In this document: positions 38,019 through 47,722 of the stretch, piece by piece
Numbering within the stretch: the stretch's first letter is position 1
Layout of the letters: every line of letters begins with the position of its first letter
Assembly: GCA_021836865.1 (NCBI GenBank)
Contig: JAKBHH010000002.1
Location: forward strand, 1 to 64,000
DNA: 64,000 nucleotides
Direction of reading: 5' to 3'
Source of the DNA: Acidobacteriota bacterium
GTDB taxonomy: Bacteria; Acidobacteriota; Terriglobia; Terriglobales; Acidobacteriaceae
The notes under the pieces: generated by a model
What the model saw: the letters and a program-made list of their open reading frames with translations, nothing else
Databases searched by the model: none
Told to the model about the DNA's origin: nothing
Program-made: the position numbers and the translations under genes

Positions 38019-39713
38019 ATGTCCGAATCTTCAAGGCATATTCTTACTCGCCGTGAGGCACTGCTTCTTTCGGCCACTGCCGGAATCGGCGTCGTTGCGG
38101 GCGATTCTGCATTTGCATCCGACAGCATCAAGACCGCGGCGCACCAGGAGCCCGGCAACGTCTCTACGCCGCGCTCAGCGGTTGCGAAGACGCAATACGG
38201 GAAGGTGCGCGGGTTTGTGGATGGAGGTGTTCTGACGTTCAAAGGCGTTCCCTACGGCGCAACTACGGCCGGAGAGAATCGCTGGCTTCCAGCCAAGCCA
38301 CCCGCACCGTGGGCGGACGAGTATCCAGCCCTGGTGTACGGAGCAAACTGTCCGCAAAATCTGCATACCTGGACCGGCATCGAGCAGACGTTTCTCTTTG
38401 ACTGGGACGACGGCTGGCAGAGCGAGGACATGCTGAAGTTGAACATCTGGACGCCGAGCCTCACAGGGAAGCGGCCGGTGATGTTCTATATGCATGGGGG
38501 TGGGTTCAGCTTCGGATCGTCGTACGAGCTGCCGTCGCACGAGGGCGCACAGATGGCGCGCCATCATGATGTAGTGCAGGTGTCGGTGAATCATCGCCTC
38601 AATGTTCTTGGATTCTTTGATGCCGCGGAGATTGGGGGTTCTGCGTATGAAGATTCCGCAAACGTTGGGATGACGGACCTGGTGGCGGCGCTGAAATGGG
38701 TTCAAGAGAATATCGAGAACTTCGGAGGCGATCCCGATCGGGTGATGATCTATGGACAGTCGGGTGGTGGATCGAAGGTGACCACTTTAATGGGCATGCC
38801 TTCCGCCGTAGGACTCATTCATCGGGCGGCGGCGCAGTCGGGCGGTGGCGGGAATATTCCGAGCAGGGATCAGCAAAAGGAGCTGGCCCGGCAGGTGATG
38901 AAGGAACTCGGGCTTGCGGCGAATGACATCGGGGCCTTGCAGAAGATGGAGTGGGCGAAGCTGTTTGCCGCAGGTAATGCCGCGGCAGCGAAGATCAATC
39001 CGCCGGGGCGGCCCATGATGGGGCCAGGCGCGCCGGGTACGCCGCGCGTGGGTTGGTCGCCTTGCGTTGACGGGAAAGTGATCAACATGCGGTCATTCTT
39101 CGATGCCGCTCCGGAGATCTCGAAGAATGTGCCCATATTGGTAGGGTCGGTAAGCGAAGAGGGCAATCAGATGTCCTCGCGCCCGACAGAGGAGGAGTGG
39201 CATGCAAATCTTTCGAAAACGTATGGCGCGGATAAAGCAACGGCGATTGTCGCCGCGCTGAAGAAGGCGTATCCGGAGAAGAAGATTCAGACCCTGTCAT
39301 ACATGTGCAGCGGAACCCCGGGATTGAATGGGCTTGGAATGCGCAACAACGTGGTGAAGATGGCGCGATTGAAGCACGAACTGAAGGAGGCGCCGGCGTA
39401 CCCGTACTACTTCACGTGGCAGACGCAGATTCTCGATGGGGTGGCTGGTGCGTGGCACACTGCGGACCTTCAATTCTGTTTTGATAACACCAGGCGCTGC
39501 GAGCAGGGAACCGGAAACACTCCGGAGGCGCAGGCATTGGCGAAGAAGATGGCGGCGTCCTGGGCCGCATTTGCCGCAACCGGAAGCCCGAGCATACCGG
39601 GCTTGCATTGGTCACCTACCGATCCGGTAACGAATAAGACGATGATCTGGGATGACGAGTGCCGCATGGTAGATGACCCAGAGGGAGAAGCTCGAAAGAT
39701 CATCTTGACCTGA
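38019..39713 (+). CDS. Type B carboxylesterase, Tat-exported
   Basis: 564 residues from ATG 38019, preceded by GAAGGAGAG; the ORF-track start lies in the GH3 gene. A twin-arginine-like signal (LTRREALLLSATAG) is present. The COesterase family motifs are FKGVPYG, EDMLKLNIWTP, FYMHGGGFSFG, nucleophile Ser248 in GQSGGGSK, and a C-terminal His in GAWHTADLQFCF. It is the last gene of the hemicellulose locus, 16 bases after GH3, and could remove methyl, acetyl or feruloyl esters. Confidence 0.9.
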   Translation: MSESSRHILTRREALLLSATAGIGVVAGDSAFASDSIKTAAHQEPGNVSTPRSAVAKTQYGKVRGFVDGGVLTFKGVPYGATTAGENRWLPAKPPAPWADEYPALVYGANCPQNLHTWTGIEQTFLFDWDDGWQSEDMLKLNIWTPSLTGKRPVMFYMHGGGFSFGSSYELPSHEGAQMARHHDVVQVSVNHRLNVLGFFDAAEIGGSAYEDSANVGMTDLVAALKWVQENIENFGGDPDRVMIYGQSGGGSKVTTLMGMPSAVGLIHRAAAQSGGGGNIPSRDQQKELARQVMKELGLAANDIGALQKMEWAKLFAAGNAAAAKINPPGRPMMGPGAPGTPRVGWSPCVDGKVINMRSFFDAAPEISKNVPILVGSVSEEGNQMSSRPTEEEWHANLSKTYGADKATAIVAALKKAYPEKKIQTLSYMCSGTPGLNGLGMRNNVVKMARLKHELKEAPAYPYYFTWQTQILDGVAGAWHTADLQFCFDNTRRCEQGTGNTPEAQALAKKMAASWAAFAATGSPSIPGLHWSPTDPVTNKTMIWDDECRMVDDPEGEARKIILT

Positions 39714-39768
39714 GCACAGCGGAGACCTACGAATCGACGCGAGCCTTCGCTCATGCAGGGGTTAGCAT

Positions 39769-40152
39769 ATGCCTATCCCAGACACACTAGGCGCCTTCGC
39801 CATCGTTCCGAGTCACGATTTCCGTGCCGCTATGCCGTTTTGGGAGCGCACCGGGTTCCAGGGATTGGCAGGGATTCCAACTAAATCATCATGACGGGCC
39901 GGGGTTGCCAGATACATCTCACGCAGGCAGGCGAGGGTCTCCGGAGGGTGCCGGAGCAGAACAATTCAAATAATCCATTCGGAGTGTTCATCCGAACGCC
40001 CAACGTCAACGAACTTGCGGCGAGGGCGGAGGATATGATCACTCGGCCCGGAGGTATCGTACGTCACCGTGAGTTGAGTCTGTATAAGGTAGGTGTGTGC
40101 GACCCGGTCGGCCATCTTGTTCGCATTGGGTGGACTTCCCGCCGAATGCGAA
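39769..40152 (+). pseudogene. VOC (glyoxalase/bleomycin-resistance-like) protein, frameshifted
   Basis: The first frame (MPIPDTLGAFAIVPSHDFRA...) ends at a TGA at 39892. The second half continues in another frame from about 39885 (IIMTGRGCQIHLTQAGEG, then FGVFIRTPNVNELA, and VGVCDPVGHLVRIGW). Both halves together make one VOC-superfamily domain. A one- or two-base indel lies around 39875-39884. VOC genes often sit with AHSA1, YCII and ECF sigma genes, as here, so this is a decayed member of that locus. Confidence 0.8.
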
Positions 40153-40280
40153 CCAGCCAGTTCAACATTGCCACTGGCGCCGCTTCCTGGAACATGGGCC
40201 GACGAAGCGGAAAGTCTTTCCTGGCGTCCCCCAACGTCTGTTCATCGCCGGGATTTTCTTTATTGGAAATGTGCCGATTT

Positions 40281-40315
40281 CTCCACGATCAGGTAAATGG
40301 AACCGGGCCTTGGTT
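40281..40315. repeat. Dispersed 35-bp repeat, copy B
   Basis: Matches 7916-7950 at 29 of 35 bases, beginning with an identical CTCCACGATCAGGTA. It lies in non-coding DNA between two pseudogenes. See copy A. Confidence 0.6.
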
Positions 40316-40529
40316 CGCTTGTACGCGCCTGCTGCGGAATAGATAAATTGGGTACAAATGTCTGTGACTTAGAAGCTAACCCCACGACAAACTTTGGCCG
40401 GGAGCACTTCCGAACTGCGGTGAATTCGACAGAACATGTACGGCGCGAATCTCTCCGGACGTCCAGGGCATGACAGTTCGCATTCTCGATTGAGCGCACA
40501 CACGAAGGAGAAGAGATTAGGCCGGACAG

Positions 40530-40962
40530 GACTATTCAGCTTCGATTACCGCGAAGGTGAAAGCACGGGAAGCGGCCGAACGCACACAACTGCGTGGCCG
40601 ATTGGTGGGCCACGAGCTTCCCTGAAGCTGCCGGGAACGTCGGCGACGCCTTTACGGTTCGTTTCGGCAAAGGCCTTGCCAGATTCGTCGTTGGTCAGAT
40701 CGTCCCGGCACAAAGAATCGCCGGGTGCGTTACCGACTGCAACTTGTACTTCATCGAAGACAAAAAAGAGTGGAAGGGGAGCAGCGTCGTCTTCGATGCA
40801 TCTTCGCAAGGTGCGGCTACAAGCGTAACCATGACCCACGCCGGGCTTGTGCCGGGCGTCGAATGCTGTAAGTTGTGCAGGACTGGTTGGGAGTTATATA
40901 TCAGGGAGGGCCTGCAGAAACTGCTCCCCGATACCCATGAGGCGCCGGATGGGAGCGGAAGG
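40530..40962 (+). pseudogene. AHSA1/SRPBCC domain protein, frameshifted
   Basis: A 5' part reads DYSASITAKVKAREAAERT in one frame, with a stop just upstream and no start codon. The main part reads VADWWATSFPEAAGNVGDAF to YIREGLQKLLPD in the +1 frame (ORF 40594-41133). The SRPBCC-fold pattern VTDCNLYFIEDKKEWKGSSV and TSVTMTHAGLVP is clear. The switch lies near 40580-40596. It has lost its start and its frame and is probably dead. It is part of the AHSA1-VOC-YCII-ECF42 neighbourhood. Confidence 0.8.
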
Positions 40963-41129
40963 CGGCAGGGCGCGGTAAAGTCGGTGCGGAATCCTGCCGA
41001 CCGCTGGCTGAAGAATAAGCCCGCCATGTGGAGAAGAAAGCGGCGCCAGAATGAGCAGCGGAATGTCCGGAACAGAGTCCGCCAAACGTCTACAGCATGG
41101 AATTCAACTTCTCCAAGGAGGAAAAGGAA

Positions 41130-41471
41130 ATGAATGAGTTTGTGTTTCTTTACCGCGGCGGCGAACATGGCCGATTGCCTGAGCGCGCCCAGCAGATCAT
41201 GCAAAAATGGGTAGCATGGTTTAAGGAACTGACCGATAAGGGCCATCTCAAAGACATGGGTCAGCCTCTCGAGCGCTCCGGGAAATTGGTGAGCGGCAAG
41301 CGCAAAACCGTCACCGACGGCCCGTTTGCAGAAGCCAAGGACGTGATCGGCGGCTACACTTTGATTCTGGCCAAGGACGTGAACGAGGCAGCCGAACTTG
41401 CCAAGGGCTGTCCCATTTTCGAAGCCGAAGGCCAGGTGGAAGTGCGCCCGATCATGAAGCTCAACATGTAA
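41130..41471 (+). CDS. YCII-related (DGPF domain) protein
   Basis: 113 residues from ATG 41130, which follows AAGGAGG; the ORF-track start 33 bases upstream would place that site inside the gene. It shows the YCII/DGPF pattern with VTDGPFAEAKDVIGGYTLI and a C-terminal VEVRPI. It overlaps the sigma factor start by TAATG, so the two are co-translated. DGPF proteins are the standard partners of ECF42 sigma factors; their chemistry is unsettled. Confidence 0.9.
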   Translation: MNEFVFLYRGGEHGRLPERAQQIMQKWVAWFKELTDKGHLKDMGQPLERSGKLVSGKRKTVTDGPFAEAKDVIGGYTLILAKDVNEAAELAKGCPIFEAEGQVEVRPIMKLNM

Positions 41472-42718
41472 TGGAACCGAGTGAACATCTATTTCGGCAC
41501 GAAGCGGGGCGGATGGTCGCCACCCTGACGCGCATCTTCGGAGTCCACAATCTCGGCCTGGCAGAAGACGTGGTCCAGGACGCCTTCTGCCGGGCGCTCG
41601 AGGTCTGGAAGTTCCGTGGGATGCCGGAGAATCCTTCGGGTTGGCTGATGACCACGGCCAAGAATCGCGCGCTTGATGTTCTGCGCCGCGAGCGAACCGC
41701 CAGGACCTTTGCGCCCGAAATAACTCGCCAACTTGAAAGCGAGTGGACCTTGGCGCCCACGGTCGAAGCAGAGTTCGGACCGGAAGCCATCAAAGACGAC
41801 GAGTTGCGAATGATGTTTTCGTGTTGCAACCCGCAATTGCCGGAAGAGGGCCAAATCAGCCTCATCCTGAACATCCTGTGTGGGTTCAGCGTGGACGAGA
41901 TCGCAAACGCGTTCGTGAGCAGTCACGCCGCCATTGAGAAGCGCATTACACGCTCCAAGAATGTGCTTGCCCGATCCAGAAAACTGTTCGATATTTCAGG
42001 TGCAGACGACTTTGCCCGGCGCCTGGCCGCGGTTCAACGTGCTCTTTACCTGCTCTTCAACGAAGGCTATCACGGCGCGTCGCCGGAATCCGCAGTTCGA
42101 GCCGATCTCTGCCGCGAGAGTATGCGGCTTGCGTCAATCCTCTTGAAGAACCCATTGGGAGCAACGCCCTCCACGTACGCTCTCGCCGCTCTCATGTGCC
42201 TGAATGCAGCGCGATTGCCGGCCCGGCGCGACGTTTCTGGAAGACTGGCTGCGCTCGGAGATCAGGACCGGTCGCAGTTTGATCAAGCACTCGCGCAAGA
42301 GGGCCAGCGGTTGCTGGAGCTTTCTGCAAGCGGCGCCGAGCTTACGGACTATCACATTGAAGCTGCGATCGCATGGGCTCATACTTCACCGCTGCGGACG
42401 GAAGACACCGACTGGGCGATGATCGTTTCGTTCTATGACCAGTTGTCGGCGATTCGACCTTCCCCGGTCGTTGCCCTCAATAGGGCAATTGCCATTTCAC
42501 AGCACGAAGGACCACAGCGCGGATTGGACGAAATCCATGCAATCGAGGACTCGGAGCGCCTCGCCAACTATCCGTTCTATTACGCCGCTCTCGGCGAACT
42601 TGAGCTTCGCATGCAAAACAAAGAAGCTGCGCGCATGCACTTTGCTTCTGCGCTGAGGTTGGCGCGCAACTCGATGGAGCAAAGCTTCTTCGAGCAAAGG
42701 ATTGATGCCTGCGGGTGA
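41471..42718 (+). CDS. ECF42-type RNA polymerase sigma factor
   Basis: 415 residues. The sigma-2 region is LAEDVVQDAFCRALEVW with WLMTTAKNRALDVLR, and the sigma-4 region is GFSVDEIANAFVSSHAAIEKRITRSK. A C-terminal extension of about 220 residues, TPR-like, begins near LYLLFNEGYHG and contains ATPSTYALAALMCLNAAR and RPSPVVALNRAIA. This fused extension and the neighbouring DGPF gene define ECF42. No anti-sigma factor is present; in this family the extension itself is thought to control activity. Confidence 0.92.
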   Translation: MEPSEHLFRHEAGRMVATLTRIFGVHNLGLAEDVVQDAFCRALEVWKFRGMPENPSGWLMTTAKNRALDVLRRERTARTFAPEITRQLESEWTLAPTVEAEFGPEAIKDDELRMMFSCCNPQLPEEGQISLILNILCGFSVDEIANAFVSSHAAIEKRITRSKNVLARSRKLFDISGADDFARRLAAVQRALYLLFNEGYHGASPESAVRADLCRESMRLASILLKNPLGATPSTYALAALMCLNAARLPARRDVSGRLAALGDQDRSQFDQALAQEGQRLLELSASGAELTDYHIEAAIAWAHTSPLRTEDTDWAMIVSFYDQLSAIRPSPVVALNRAIAISQHEGPQRGLDEIHAIEDSERLANYPFYYAALGELELRMQNKEAARMHFASALRLARNSMEQSFFEQRIDACG

Positions 42719-42844
42719 GATTCGTTGGCCACATCGTCGGCATCTGATTCGGAGAACTCTGTGTTGCGTGTTGAAACCGGGGCGATTCATTCAGCGCCGG
42801 CCCGTGCCCATGTGCAGGCATTCAAGTTGACCTAGAACGGGCGA

Positions 42845-43105
42845 CGCCTCAACCCACGGCTCGCGGCAGTGCAGAGACTTGCCTATGAGGCTGCAGGCGC
42901 TGGCCTGCTCAGCCCGAACTCGCCGCCGGAATGCGACGAGTGAAAGGCGCCAAGAAGCTGGGTGTGAGGCTGGGAAATTGGCTAACCGCCGAGGAAGCCC
43001 GCAGGTTCTGGCAATCGCCTGCGCCTGACACTTTGAAACGAAAAGGGACCGCGCAATTCTCGCTGTCTTGCTTGGCTGTGGACTCCGGCGCCGCGACGGC
43101 TATAC
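42845..43105 (+). pseudogene. Tyrosine integrase remnant with two frameshifts
   Basis: Three frame segments join into a typical integrase: RLNPRLAAVQRLAYEAAGAGLLSP, then (one base lost near 42917) GMRRVKGAKKLGVRLGNWLTAEEARRFWQ, then (another slip near 43040) AILAVLLGCGLRRRD. The last part is the start of the catalytic domain. It is cut off at about 43105, where an IS3 OrfA remnant begins on the other strand. It is not related closely to the intact integrase at 8423-9541. Confidence 0.75.
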
Positions 43106-43107
43106 CA

Positions 43108-43365
43108 CTTTTTTGACAGCACATCCTGGAGCATCGTCTTATCCAGGCTAAGCTCGGCCACCAGCTGCTTCAGACGGCCGTTCTCGTCCTGCGGTTGCTT
43201 CATCTCCCGGACCTGGTCCGATTCCAGGCCGACGTACTGCTCCTTCCAGCGGTAGAAGGGCTGTTCGCTGATCCCGGCTTTGCGGATGACCTCAACGACG
43301 GGCACTCCCACTTCGGCCTGCTTCAGAACACCAACAATCTGCTCTACTGAAAAGCGCTTCTTCAG
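43108..43365 (-). mobile_element. IS3-family OrfA transposase remnant
   Basis: Reading from 43365 on the minus strand, KKRFSVEQIVGVLKQAEVGV leads into ISEQPFYRWKEQY and LVAELSLDKTMLQDVLSKK, the HTH and leucine-zipper parts of IS3-group OrfA. The start position is CTG rather than ATG, and no OrfB is found, so it is not functional. It abuts the integrase remnant, consistent with insertion into it followed by deletion. Bases 43366-43586 hold nothing I recognise. Confidence 0.8.
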
Positions 43366-43586
43366 AAGAAAAACTACATACCAGGCTTTTGTTGAAAATC
43401 AGGCGGGGCGGCCCAGCTGGCCCCACTTGGGCAAGGCGAAGACTCTCCCAAGGTCAGCATCGCCGGTGACAGGGCCGGATCCCGGGTATCAGTGAACAAG
43501 TAGCTCGGCGGAGATCGTTCGTTGAGATTTGCTCGCGGGGAGGCTGGATAAGGAATCACGAACGCAGCTCGCTCCAGCAAGGCAGC

Positions 43587-44975
43587 TCAACTTGGCGGCT
43601 TTTCCCCAATGGATAACGATTGTGGAACGCCGATCTGGTCTGACTCCTGCTCGCGCATAGCTTGTCTGGACGCGATCTGCTCGTCGCTCAGGCGCGCATC
43701 GTAGATCGAACGGGGCTCAACGGAACGGGAAATCAGTGCCGAGAGGGCAGCGATTAAAATCAGCGGCAGAACGAAGGACCTGTCCCTGCCGGTAAGCTCC
43801 AGCATCAGGACAACGGCCGAGATCGGCCCCTGCGTGGTAGCGGACAGAACAGCGCCAGCGCCCAGCAACGCGAAGAACCCAAGAGGCACGCCCGGCCACA
43901 TCGCGCTCCACGCGTAACCCACCGCAGCACCGAGGAGAGCTCCAAATGTGAGAGAGGGCGTGAACAAGCCGCCAGGTACGCCGCTGCGCATGCACAGGAT
44001 AGTGGCCAGCGGCTTCAGCAGCAGTAGAGGCAGCAACAGCGGCAGTCCAACCTGGGCAGTGAAAAGCAACTGGGAAAGGTCCTTGCCGTTGCCGAGTAAC
44101 TCCGGATAGCGCACGGAGACCGCTCCCAACAGCCCGAGGACGACTCCAGGAGCTATGAATCGCTGCCATCCGCGCGGCTTACCCTTGTCGGCCCAGCGGA
44201 CGAGCCGCACGTAGAGGATGGAAGCGAACGCGAAGACCGGAGCTGTCGCAATCGCCCACACGATCACGGAGGCCGAAAGCGGGAAGGAGGCGATGAGGTA
44301 AGTCGGCGCATTCGGCAGAGCCACCCAGGAGACCCCGGTGGCGATCAACGAAGCAAGCAGTGCCGGCAGAACGAAGCGTAAGGCCAGCTTGCCGCGCATC
44401 ACCTCCAACGCGAAGAGCGCGCCGCCAAGTGGAACGCTATACGCCGCTCCCATGCCCGCTCCCGCACCACAGGCGACGAGCAACTGTCGCTGTTCATCGG
44501 AGAGTTTTCCGGTATCGGAGAAGATGTTTGCGAAGACAGCTCCGGCCTGCTTGGGTGCACCTTCGCGTCCCATGGATGCGCCCATCGCGACCGCGAAAAT
44601 GGACAACACAGCGCTGCCCAGTGTTCGCAAGGCCGGCATGCGGCCGGCATAGAACCAAATCGCCGCAGTCGTATCGATGCCGTTGCCACTTGAGAGCTGT
44701 TTGAGAATAACTTGCCCAAGGCCGGTCAGGATGGCTGCGGCGAGGAGAATAGCGATGTGTCTCGACGCACTGGCACCACGCGCGGCGGCAAGTATGTTCG
44801 TGCCGGATCCACGCCATGCAATGTGCTGAACCAACTCAAGCAGTCGGGTCAGGGCTGCGGCTGCCAGACCCGTCGTAACGCCAATTAAGCAAACCGCCAG
44901 CCAGAATCTCAGTGCGCCGGGGCTCGCCAGAGTGGTGGGGATAGCTTCGCTGTTCTTGGCGGCGGGTGTCGGCAT
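43587..44975 (-). CDS. ClC-family chloride channel or chloride/proton antiporter
   Basis: 462 residues with about 11 membrane spans. The anion-path motifs are GREGAPKQ (gating Glu in the usual GREGP position), GGLFTPSLTFGALLG (GxFxP), and ALLGAGAVLSATTQGPI. The usual GSGIP is altered to SSGNGID. No CBS domains follow, so it is the short prokaryotic form. It exchanges chloride or a similar anion across the inner membrane. It lies alone between mobile-element remnants. Confidence 0.9.
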   Translation of the reverse strand: MPTPAAKNSEAIPTTLASPGALRFWLAVCLIGVTTGLAAAALTRLLELVQHIAWRGSGTNILAAARGASASRHIAILLAAAILTGLGQVILKQLSSGNGIDTTAAIWFYAGRMPALRTLGSAVLSIFAVAMGASMGREGAPKQAGAVFANIFSDTGKLSDEQRQLLVACGAGAGMGAAYSVPLGGALFALEVMRGKLALRFVLPALLASLIATGVSWVALPNAPTYLIASFPLSASVIVWAIATAPVFAFASILYVRLVRWADKGKPRGWQRFIAPGVVLGLLGAVSVRYPELLGNGKDLSQLLFTAQVGLPLLLPLLLLKPLATILCMRSGVPGGLFTPSLTFGALLGAAVGYAWSAMWPGVPLGFFALLGAGAVLSATTQGPISAVVLMLELTGRDRSFVLPLILIAALSALISRSVEPRSIYDARLSDEQIASRQAMREQESDQIGVPQSLSIGEKPPS

Positions 44976-45579
44976 GTAGATACCATTCTAATGAAGCCTT
45001 CGCGTGCTGTATCCGTCGGCCATTGAGTGCGACGATAAAGCAACTCGACGCCACGGTGCAATGCAGCAGCCCGAGGTCAGCCAGGATCCGGCGAGATTTC
45101 CCAGCCTGAATGGCCAGTCATTGCAAACAGGACAACCTGCACGGCAAGCTGATCCGGAGGGAATGGCAGAAGCACAGGGTCGTTATGCATGTAGATTCGA
45201 AAGCTGCAGTTGCCCGGAATGGAGATCTGCTTAGTTCCAGGGGTCTGAACCCTGCGACCGTGCTCCATGCCGTTCATCTTCGACATGGACGCATTACCAG
45301 AGAGTGACTCTGTTTGGCGCAAACAACACCGTAAGGTGCACATACTCACCGCCACCTGCGTACTGAGCAGCGCGCGCGTGCAAGCGTGGCGGCCAAGAGT
45401 CGGTCCATCCGATTTTCAGGTTGCTACCTGTCTGATGCGGAGAACAAGTCTGCAACTCTGAATCTCTAAAAGTCAGTCGAGCAAAATTCGTGGAGTGCAC
45501 CATCACGCGCGACTCATAAGGGCATCGGCATTTCACTCAGCAGGGGGTTATCGTTGCATCGATAGCACGAGAGTATTCA
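44976..45579. other. Gap upstream of ClC and Gp157 remnant
   Basis: About 600 bases with several short open frames on both strands and no recognisable product. Its position between an IS/integrase remnant zone and a phage-type gene suggests decayed mobile DNA, but I cannot show it. Confidence 0.35.
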
Positions 45580-46157
45580 TTGTTCGAAATCGATCGCGAG
45601 CTCGACACTCTTCTCCACGAGATCGAAGAAGAGATCGAGAGCCGCGGGGAGGCTTCGGCCGGATTGATGCAGCGATTCCAGCAGTTCTGCAAGGCGCACA
45701 GCGAAAAGGCAGACCGGATCGGGCGCTTCCTCAGCATAATGGAGGCCCGCGCTCAGTACTGCCGGAGCGAAGCAAACCGCTGGCAGGAACGAGCTCGCAG
45801 CAGCGCGCGGAAGGCGACGCAGACGAACTACATGATCATGTATTACCTGAAGAGCCGCGAACTGAGGAAGATTGAATGCAGAGAGTTCACTCTCCGGATT
45901 CAGAAGAACAGCCAGGATTCAGTGCGGTTCACCGATGAGACGCGGTACCAATGCGCCATCGAACCGTTGCGGCGCGAATTGACGGGCCCTTGTGGGAAAG
46001 GATGATCGAGAGTCTGCCGGAGGACCTCAGCCGTCCTCTCATGGCGTCGATTCAGGACACGTCACCGGGCAACGAGGCCATCAAACAGGCTGTTCTGAAC
46101 CAAGTTGCCGTTCCTGGTACCGAGGTCTACCGAGGCAACTACCTGCGCTTGGCGTAA
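45580..46157 (+). pseudogene. Siphovirus Gp157-like protein, frameshifted
   Basis: The first frame starts at TTG 45580 (LFEIDRELDTLLHEIEEE) and has the Gp157 layout: a long coiled coil, SANRWQ-type helix, then RKIECREFTLRIQKNS. Near 45940-45950 the natural C-terminus continues one frame over (AVPMRHRTVAARIDGPL, then IKQAVLNQVAVPG, ending NYLRLA), so one base seems lost. Gp157 family proteins come from phages and prophages and are linked to phage DNA protection. No other phage genes surround it, so it is an isolated remnant. Confidence 0.65.
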
Positions 46158-46209
46158 ATGTCACTTGCACGATGTTCAGGGACCGAACCGACCCCAGGGC
46201 ATGGACGAG

Positions 46210-47280
46210 CTATTCGCCCTTACCGATAACCAGAATCTGGAACGAGTGAGGGATCATCGGAGGCCGCGGCCTCCGCATCCATTCCGGCGCATTCGCCGGC
46301 AGGTTCGCCGGAGGCGTCTTCGGCACTGGCCCGAATTCCGAGGTGATGGTGTACAGATTTCCCGTCTTCGGATCCAGCGTGTGCGTCCTCGCCCCCATCG
46401 GCGTAAAGACCGTCTGCTCCACCCGGAAGCTCGTCGGCGAATCTTCCTTGATGACCGTCATGGTTCCGTCGCCCTGCGAACTTGCCGCCTCCATCGTTGC
46501 GGGATTGAACGTCACCCCGTCGCACCCTTCGCCGATCGGCAGGTCGGTGATGATATGCCCATCGGCTGCGGAAAGAATCACCATGTTGTTCTTTTCGCGG
46601 CATGCCGCAAACAGGATGCCGTTCTGCGCGTCGAGCGCCAGCCCCGCGCACTCCGAGCTCCGCGGCGACAAATCGTATTTGCCCACCATCTTCATCGTGT
46701 TGGCGTCGATCACTGCAATTGCCGCCTTGTTCACGATGTCCACGTAAATCCTGCCATGCCCATCCGCCGCCGCCTGTTCCGGCGCGCCGCCGATATCGAT
46801 GGTCCCCAGGATGCTCCCATCCTTATCGTCCAACACCGTGATCTCCGGAGCCACGTGACTCAGCACGTAGAAGTGGTGATTGTACGTGTCGTTCAGGTAG
46901 CCGTCGGGATGGCCACCTGTATCAATCCTTTTGATCACGGCGAAGGTCTTCGCGTCGAACATCGTCACCGGGTTGGAGGTGGCGAAGCCGTGGCCGGTCT
47001 CCGTGTCCACCTCGGCGCCTTGCGCGCTTACGTCGGGGATGTCTCCAACCCGCTCCAGCGTGTCGAGATTGTAGACGCCGATATGCCTCGCAGGGCCGGA
47101 ACGAGCCACGAACAAATGTCGTCCGTCCGGGTCCGCGGTGATATAGTCCCAGCCGCCCTCGCCGCCTGTTAGTTGAATCCGGATGACCTTATAGGGGCCG
47201 CTCTCCTGCGCGAATGCCGCTCCGCCCACCATGGACGCCGCCACCAGTCCAGCGGCAACAATAGACCCTATTCTCAACAC
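46210..47280 (-). CDS. Secreted YncE-like beta-propeller protein
   Basis: About 356 residues. I chose GTG 47280 because GGAGGGG lies 6 bases before it and a signal peptide follows (IVAAGLVAASMVGGAAFAQ); the ORF-track start is 31 codons upstream with polar sequence. The body has YVTN/YncE-type propeller blades (DPDGRHLFVARSG, GGHPDGYLNDTYNHHFYVL, DAQNGILFAACR). It probably acts in the periplasm as a binding or scaffold protein. The role is unknown. It is convergent with the Gp157 remnant. Confidence 0.82.
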   Translation of the reverse strand: MLRIGSIVAAGLVAASMVGGAAFAQESGPYKVIRIQLTGGEGGWDYITADPDGRHLFVARSGPARHIGVYNLDTLERVGDIPDVSAQGAEVDTETGHGFATSNPVTMFDAKTFAVIKRIDTGGHPDGYLNDTYNHHFYVLSHVAPEITVLDDKDGSILGTIDIGGAPEQAAADGHGRIYVDIVNKAAIAVIDANTMKMVGKYDLSPRSSECAGLALDAQNGILFAACREKNNMVILSAADGHIITDLPIGEGCDGVTFNPATMEAASSQGDGTMTVIKEDSPTSFRVEQTVFTPMGARTHTLDPKTGNLYTITSEFGPVPKTPPANLPANAPEWMRRPRPPMIPHSFQILVIGKGE

Positions 47281-47722
47281 CAATCCCCTCCGAAGACGTT
47301 CGTCGCCCCATCGGCGAGCATCGCGATTTGCTTCTTTTAATCGACGTCCTAAACGGTCACACTCAGCATACACGCGTGGGCCTGAGTCGATGGTCTCCTT
47401 GGCCCAATTCTCAATTCAACAACTGCCATTTCGCCCGGTTCGGGCCCCGGGGAGGCGGTATGTTTCTCTGCCAGCCACTGCTCGACGTCCTGATTATAAA
47501 AAGCTTCCATAGGCCCGGAAAGCTCTGGATGCTCGCAGCGAAATTGCCCTCCTTGATCTTCCAGTACCTGAGATACTCATCGCTGAAACGCTGTCTGCGG
47601 AACTTCGTCAGTGTTCAGCGATTCGAACTCAAGCTGCGCGGAGCAGTATCGGCTGAAGCGCGGGTGTCCATCGCCAACAACCAGCAGCGTCAATACTTTG
47701 CAGTGCTAGAATTCCGGACAAG
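47281..47722. other. Divergent intergenic region
   Basis: 442 bases between the divergent propeller and CRTAC1 genes, expected to hold both promoters. Short open frames in it look random. No clear palindrome was noticed. Confidence 0.4.

Noticed and set aside
46105-47172. 355-codon plus-strand ORF opposite the beta-propeller
   Set aside because: Extremely Arg/His-rich and antisense to a clear propeller protein.
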